Shown: one piece after another, positions 57,301-64,000 of the stretch
How the letters are laid out: the number at the start of each line of letters is the position of its first letter
How positions within the stretch are numbered: position 1 is the first letter of the stretch
DNA from: Chitinophagaceae bacterium
GTDB taxonomy: Bacteria > Bacteroidota > Bacteroidia > Chitinophagales > UBA10324
Direction: 5' to 3'
Assembly (NCBI GenBank): GCA_016717285.1
Contig: JADKFU010000005.1
Location: 2,317,095 to 2,381,094, forward strand
DNA length: 64,000 nucleotides
Program-made: the position numbers and the translations under genes
Notes under the pieces: generated by a model
The model's database searches: none
What the model was told of the DNA's origin: nothing
The model's input: only the letters and a program-made list of their open reading frames with translations

Positions 57301-60300
57301 CAATTGGTTACCGTAACGTTTACCGCTGATGAAAGACTGTAAATACCATCCATACTTCCGGTAGATGCTGCAGCCGTCCAGCTTAAGTTTTCCACTGTAT
57401 CGGCGTTGGCATTATAGTTAGTTGGACTGGTGGTCTTAATACCGCGCCATGAACCACTTGCACCTCCCCTGCTTAAATTGTAAACTCTGTTGTTATTGGC
57501 ATTGGCTGTAATAGGTGACCCTGTTTCAATCATTACGTGAGTACCTGTTCCGGCCAGTGAATTTGCACCCGTACCAGTAATTTTATTGCCGTTTACATTC
57601 ACTGTTGTGGCTGTGGCTGTATTGCTTATACCTGTAAACACACCTGTTGTGGCAGTAGAATATCCGCAATTAACAATATTGTTACTGATAGACACAGTGT
57701 TGGATAAAGCAGTACTTCCAATCACGTTATCAATACCGGTACAAGCAGAAGTAGTTGCACCACTCTGAATCGTAACCGTATTGTTATTGATGGTCGCATT
57801 TCCGCTGGTACCTGCCTGGGCAAAAATACCACGCAACGTTGTCACGTGATTTACACCTGATCCATTATTATTGTTAACTGTGTTGAAAGAAATATTTACA
57901 CTCCATTGATTATTGGCCCTGATTCCTGCTGAAGGATTTGCTGCTGCAGGGAGACCGCCAAAATTAAGTACCGTATTTCCTGTTACGGAAGAACTACCGC
58001 CAATGTCATTTCCTATGTCACCCAGGAAGGTTGTAGCAACCGGTGAAGGGCCAACACCTGAAGAAGCTGCAAAACCGGATAATCCGATACCGCCGTTACC
58101 GTTGTTGGTAGTGTTTGAGTAAAACTTATTATTTGAATTGGTACCGTTGGTAGCTAATGTTCCACCGTTAGTTGGTGTAAGTGCTGTTGTTGCAGCAGCT
58201 ACAGTGGAGTTCATCACTTCAATACCCCATGAGCCATCGAACATCGGACCTGAAGCAAGTCCATTATTGATACGCTGCATGTTGAATATACAGTTCTTGA
58301 TGGTGTTATTATTACAACCATCGCCGGCAGTTCTCTTGAAGAATGCTAGACCAAATTCTGCAGCAACGATATTAGTTGCGCCGTTACCATCGGTAAATGT
58401 TAAACCGTCAATGGTTACAAAGTCAGCACCATTCAGGTAGAACAGACCATCAGGTGTAGCAGACGGACCGGTGGAAGTACCAGCAGTTGCATTAAGCGTA
58501 ACAGCACCGGCGGCAGATTTTTGAATGGTAAGTGTATTTAAAGCACTCAACGTAGGATTAAGTGTTGCACTACCGAGGGCTATACCTTTGGCAGGGGTTG
58601 TTTCACTATAGCCTGAAGTCACATTAAATATTACCGCGCCGGCAATGCCATTCGTGTTTACATAGCTTGCAGCGGCCGCAATTGTCTGGAAGCCACAGTT
58701 GGAAGGTATTACATACGTACCTGCGGCAAGTGCACCTGAAAGTGCTGATACTACATTCGCTGTAGAAGTAGTCGCGCATCCGTTGCTGTTGGTAACAATT
58801 ACTGTATAGGAACCTGCTACGTTTGTAGAGTATGTTGTAAGGCCGGTACCCACATTGGTTACGCCATTCAACACCCATTGGTAAGTAGTAATCGTACCAC
58901 TGCCTGGTAAAGCAGCAGCAGTAAGTGTTACACTGCCTCCGGGATAAAGGGTGCTGGCAATGTCTGTTCCACAACTCGATGAAAGCGTAACTGTAGGTGA
59001 AGCATTTGTATTAATGGTTATGCTTGCGGTATCCATGCAACCATTACCATCATTCGTAATTACAGAATAAGTTCCTGCACCTGCAGTAATCGTATTGGTA
59101 GTGGCTCCACCCGGCGACCACAAATAAGAAGTGGCTGCAGGAGTTGCAGATGCTGTTAGTGTAATTGTTCCACCGGTGCAAACTGATGCGCTGGAAGGTG
59201 TAATAATCGCATTCGCATTATTAATTGTTACAACCGTTGCTGCTGATGTTGAAGAACAACCCAAAGCCGAATAGGTTACAGTTATTGAATTAGAAGAAGA
59301 TACCGTGATTGTATCTGTAGTAGCACCGGTGCTCCACAGAATACCTGAACCGCTGTATTGCGACCACAATTTAACAGCACCCGGGCCGCAGAAAGTAAGC
59401 GGACCGTTAACACTGATGATTGGCACAGCAGGTGATGGATTCACCGTCATGGTAATGCTATTGGAAGAAGCTGGATTAGGGTGGCACATGCAAAAGTTGC
59501 AGAGAAGTCGCAGGTGATTACATCGCCATTCGCTAATGTTGCGGTACTATAGCTTGCATTGGTTTCACCGGAAATAGGCAAACCTCCTTTCATCCATTGA
59601 TATGTTCCACTGCCGCCGGTCGTGATGGAAGTAAATGTAACGGAAGTGCCTGAGCAAATAGTAGTTGGACTGATAGTGCTGATCGTGATGCTTGCAGTGA
59701 TAGCACCGGTCACAGTCATGTGAAGATGGTTCGATGTTGCAGGATTGCCGCTTGTGCATGCAGCATTTGAAGTCAACACTACCCACACAGAATCCTGATC
59801 AACTATAGCAGAAGTATTGTAAGTTGAATTGGTTTCACCACTTACCGGAGCACCATTCAGGTACCACTGATAAGCAGGTGCGCCACCACCATTTGTTGGT
59901 GCAGCTGTGAAAGTAACAGATGAACTTGCGCAGATGCTTGTGCTCGGAGTAGATGCTACAACAGATACAGGAAGAATCGGATTAACCGTCATCTTAACCT
60001 TATTGGAAGTGGCAGGATTTCCTGTCAAACATCCAGGGTCGTTAGAAGTAAGTACAACCGTAACTGAATCATTATTCGCAGGTGTGTAAGCATAAGTAGC
60101 TGAACTTCCGTTTTGAACAGAAACGGTATTCAGAAAGAATTCATAATTAGGTGCAGCACCGCCATTGGTAGGAGTAGCTGTGAAAGTTACAAGCGTACCT
60201 GCGCACACAGGGTTAACGTCTGCAGCCAGCATTACACTTACAGGAACGGCCGGGGCAATCGCGATAACTGCACTGCCTGTTTTATCACCAGATTGTGCTG

Positions 60301-63300
60301 TACATACTGCACCATTATCAACTAAAGTAGCAATGGTATAGGTATGACCGGAAACAGGTGAAACAGAAACAGTAATTGGGCTTGAAGAACCACTGAATAT
60401 TGTTCCATCATCTAAAGTACCACTCCATGGTCCGGTGCCTGTAACAGCAATCGAAAGATTCGTGCTGCTGCCTGTACAGATAGTAGCATCACCACTGATG
60501 ACGCCGGTAACAGAATTAACGTTAACTGTAGAAGTTCCGCTTGACGAACATCCAGCGGCTGTAGCAGTAGCTGTATAAGTGGTAGTTGAAGATGGTGTTG
60601 CAGTTACTGAAGTACCTGTTGAACTGCTTAATGTACCGGAAGGTGACCAAGTGTAAGAATTGTTTATTAAAGTGGAATAAGCAAGTACAATGTTTAAACG
60701 GGTTGTTGATGCGGTTGGTATTACTGTGGCACTGGCAACCAATGCCTGTAAAGTAGTCGTTCCAGACAGTGTACTTGTGTGAGCCTCAATATTTTTATTG
60801 TCTGCCGCGGCAGTAAAGACGGTAATTGCATTATTAGCTAAATCAACACCATCCTGACGAACCTCAAGAATAATGTTAGATAAACCATCCCAGGTAAATG
60901 AATTGTCAAAAGGAATAAGATTGGTACCGATGTTATGTGTGTAAGAAGTTGGTCCGTAAACGAGACTCATTCCTGTTGTTTGGAATGCGCTAAGAGTTGA
61001 ACTACCGGTGTTACCAATGTAGATGGAGAAATTAGTGTTGTTACTTGCATCACCTTGCGTAGTGGTAGTATAGGTAACTGAAGAAATTACAGACCCTGCA
61101 CTTAATCCGGCTGCGAGTAATTCTGTTTGCGTATAAATGGTTTGATTCCAATATTGTGCCCAACGGTTACAGAATGCTGTAGGTTGTGTTATTGCTCCGG
61201 TAAGTGAAGTGCCGGTGCCTAAAGTCGCATTTCCCGATCCGCTAGTGGTTCCACCGCTTGCAGTTAAGCCGACTGAGCCACCGTTACAGATAGTTGAAGT
61301 GAGACGGTGTAACGGTTACTGTTGACGGTGTAGGATTTACTGTTACTGAAACCGCTGTTGATGTTCCACTGCAAGGTCCATCAGTAACTATTACTGTGTA
61401 GGAACCGGATGTGGCGGGAGTGTGTGTAGCGTTTGTTGCTCCAACGATGTTTGTTCCGTTACGCGCCCACTGATAGGTTGGGCTAACTCCGTTAGTGCTT
61501 GCTGTAAGCACTTGTGTTCCTACAGTACAAGTTGAGATCGGACCGGCTGGAGAAATAGAAGCTGACGGTGTTGGATTAACTGTGACCGTACTGGTTCCCA
61601 TTGCAATCGTTCCACACAAGTCTGTTGCGGTTACGGTATAAATTGTTGTAGCAGTAGGATTCGCTGAAACACTTACACCTGTTGTTGGTGTCAATCCTAA
61701 AGACGGAGCCCAGGTGTATGTAAATGCTGGTGCCCCACCGGTTACTACTGCTGTAAGAGTTGCGGAATTGCCCGAACAAATAGTTGGGCTGTTTACCGCT
61801 ACACTCATCGTACCAGCCAATGATACAGTGGCTGTAGCTGTTGCTGAACAACCACCATTAGAAGCAGTAACGGTAAATGTTTCTGTTGCAAGCAATGCAT
61901 TGGTTGCAGTATTTTGGCTGGAAGCACTTACGACATCGCCTGAAGGAGACCATGCATAGGACAGTGAAAGTGATGGTGCAGTAAATGTATAAGTTGTTCC
62001 TGTTGGGAAATTAACTGCTGATGAAACGGATGTATTTTCTGTGACGGTCGAGGTAGTAGAAGTATTTGGCGGGCTCAAAGGTGTTACACTTCTGTAATTA
62101 CCTGAAGCTCCTGAAATACCTATTGAAGCAGTAGTACTTGTAAAGGCAGCACTGGTAGCACCATAAATGAATTGAATGATGCCAGTGGTTTCGTATAATT
62201 TTACCTGTAAAGAAATGGTTGGCTGTCCTGAGTTACCGGAACTTCCAACGTGCATACCTGTCCATTGCACCGTTAGAATTCTACTTCCAACACTTCCGGT
62301 GGTGAGATATTCTACAGCCCCGCCTGTTGTATTATTATCTTCCCAAAGCGGAGCAATAATTTTGGCTGTGGTAGCAAGCGCATTAGCTGAAAAGCCGGTA
62401 ATCGTAGGGGATGTATTGCCCAATTGAATCATTCCATTGGAAGAAACTGCGAAAACTGTTTCAGAAGTTCCATTATAATTAAAACTAAAGCCAATGGGCA
62501 GATTGCCAACCCCAACATCATCGCCGATAGCCGAAGCTCCTGCAGATGTTCCGGAAATTGCTACATATGTACCAGTTGCCCCTGCAAAAGTGTACGTATT
62601 CGCAAGTGATGCTGTGTTCTGCACATAAGCTGACGAAGTAAGATTTGAAGTACCACCACTGCAAATAGCTGAAGGGGTGGCTGTAGCTAAAACATTTTGC
62701 GGAGTTACTGCAACTGTTATTGCGGCAGTAGCTGTATTAACACAACCATTTGCATCCGTTCCCGTTACTGTATAGGTTGTAGTGGACGAAGGTGTGGCAC
62801 TTACAGAAGCACCCGTTGTAAGATTTAACCCTGCTGCCGGAGCCCATGTATAAGTTGAAGCATTGCTTGCTGTTAAACTAACAGCACTGCCACCAGGTGT
62901 ACAATAGCTGGCAGATGTTGGAGAAGCTGTCACTGAAGGCAAAGGATTTACTAAGACCGATTTTTCAACCGTAGTCATTGTAAATGGACCTCCGTTGTTA
63001 CAAATAACATCGCATACATAATAAGTTGGAACAGTAAGATTACCAGTTGCCTGGGTAGCTGCTGTACCCATATTCGTAAGGTAAGGGCCACCAGGTGTGG
63101 TACTTGACCTCCACTGATAGGTGATTGAAAGATCTGTATACACAACACTAAGTGACAAAGTTGTTCCCGTGCCGGTACAAACTGATGCCGCACCATTAAT
63201 GGTTGAAGTTGCTGGAATACCTGTGCATACGGGTGCAGGTATACCATCAAATTCGTCTGCTCCAATATCAGGTGCAGTTCCTCCTCCATTTGTTTGAGTA

Positions 63301-64000
63301 AGGTAACCCGGATTTCCCTGGCGGATCGTGCCTTCAAAGTCATCTGTGATACCAGCGAGATTTGCTCCACCACTTTCTAATTGTGAGGCTGTTGCAGGAT
63401 CTATCTTGAGGAAGTTGGCATTACCACAAGTAGTACTCAGGAAAGAAGGTGCTACTGAAATTGCATTAACATCACGTGTAGAAACAAAGTTTTTATATGT
63501 ACCTGCACCAGGACCAATGGCGGTGAAGGTGTTGGTACCATCAGTATAAATAGTAGCAGCAGCAAAATCATTTCTGTTTGAAGTTGCACCATAAGTTCCG
63601 ATAGTTGCAGTAGAACGTCTGTAAGCAACTGCTAAACCTGCTCCAACAGTAGAAGATGTATTAACAAAAATGTTGTTGTTAAATGTAACGGTGGGTGTTG
63701 TAGAAACCGAAATCGCGCTTGAACCGAATAAAGTAACGCTACTTGTGGCTGCTAAATTTACCGTGTTGTCGACAACATTAACTGTAGTACCACCTGTTAT
63801 ATTGATACCATTAATCGGATTGGCAGCATTTGCTGACGGAGCACGTAAATCCCCAACTCTGTTATTGCTGAGAGTTACTGTTGTTCCTGCAGAAATTAAA
63901 ATACCATTTACAGTGCTGCTTGCATTGCTGCCGGAAATATCACAAATGGTATTCTTAAAAATGTTCTCTGTTGTTGCTGCACCACCTGCTGAAATACCAA
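48345..64000 (-). CDS. Giant modular surface protein, 5' end outside window, two frameshifts
   Basis: Reading from the window edge at 64000 the frame is open to 61284; homology continues in a second frame (about 61310 to 59447) and then in a third stretch (59489 to 48345) that is back in the first frame. One extra base near 61299-61303 and one missing base in GGG 59479-59481 explain both breaks. The joined product exceeds 5200 residues. Modules seen: two beta-helix regions, each ending GADEF (63255 and 56240 areas); many Ig/PKD-like units with the P-S-x-I-C-x-G start; repeated beta-sandwich modules with STNGW (55550, 50190); one CDSY module (48960-49080); and a C-terminal pair of dockerin-like calcium loops (SGDVDQSGSINGDDFN, TDLTGDGIPSGLDYN). 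No type A PNP sorting motif at the end. Probably a surface adhesin. Confidence 0.75.

Noticed and set aside
59447..60970. Independent 507-residue gene
   Set aside because: Its domain text continues upstream to about 61310 without a start codon signal and joins the flanking frames after single-base corrections, so it is part of the giant gene.

Overview
This 64 kb window is a bacterial chromosome segment. It almost certainly comes from Bacteroidota, probably a Chitinophagales or Saprospirales-like lineage. Three things support this: many secreted proteins end in type IX secretion (T9SS) type A sorting domains with a PNP motif; lipoproteins have the Bacteroidota-style C-K-K/C-E-K start after the lipobox; and complex I is encoded by an operon with a short, truncated NuoG. 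DNA is AT-rich with few Shine-Dalgarno sites. No tRNA, rRNA, CRISPR array, intact transposase or phage gene was seen.

Layout. 1-591: non-coding or relic DNA, including what looks like a decayed TetR-type HTH. 592-1473 (-): a MerR regulator with a cobalamin-binding module of the CarH/LitR type. 1753-5969 (-): two tandem arylsulfotransferase-like secreted proteins. 6092-6325: a 50-bp tandem repeat and a REP-like palindrome. 6335-8454 (-): TPR protein plus HupE/UreJ membrane protein. 8721-16168 (+): a block of three secreted beta-propeller/ELWxxDGT proteins bounded and interspersed by two kinds of dispersed repeats (A and B); two of the three genes carry frameshifts. 16238-20143 (-): two tandem DUF4331 proteins. 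The plus-strand block sits exactly between DUF4331 and TPR-HupE, as if inserted into a once-continuous cluster.

20429-25816 (+): a compact run of cell-envelope genes: two lipoproteins with DUF1549/DUF4214-like helical repeats, a Tat-exported alkaline-phosphatase-superfamily (DUF1501-like) protein, a lipoprotein with a C-x4-C-H cytochrome-like domain, a small lipoprotein and a T9SS protein. It resembles a reduced version of the planctomycetal DUF1549/DUF1501/cytochrome gene sets and is the best candidate here for an undescribed system. 25917-26612 (-): SDR close to dihydropteridine reductase. 26701-35818 (-): nuoABCDEF, a DUF2442 gene, then nuoGHIJK; nuoL, M and N are not here. 36004-42861: DoxX-like protein, APC permease, transaldolase, SRP RNA, YdjM-type membrane hydrolase, flotillin FloA with NfeD, and RlmH.

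43211-64000 (-): two very large surface proteins in tandem. The upstream one runs off the window (more than 15.6 kb) and is interrupted by two compensating single-base frameshifts. It is built from beta-helix, Ig/PKD-like and beta-sandwich modules and ends in a dockerin-like calcium-loop pair. The downstream one carries 19 tandem copies of a 51-residue cysteine-containing module, of which the giant protein has one copy near its C-terminus.

A recurring structural theme is a family of 7-nt (heptad) repeats in at least five intergenic sites, three of them touching stop codons. Their period and sequence place stop codons in all frames.
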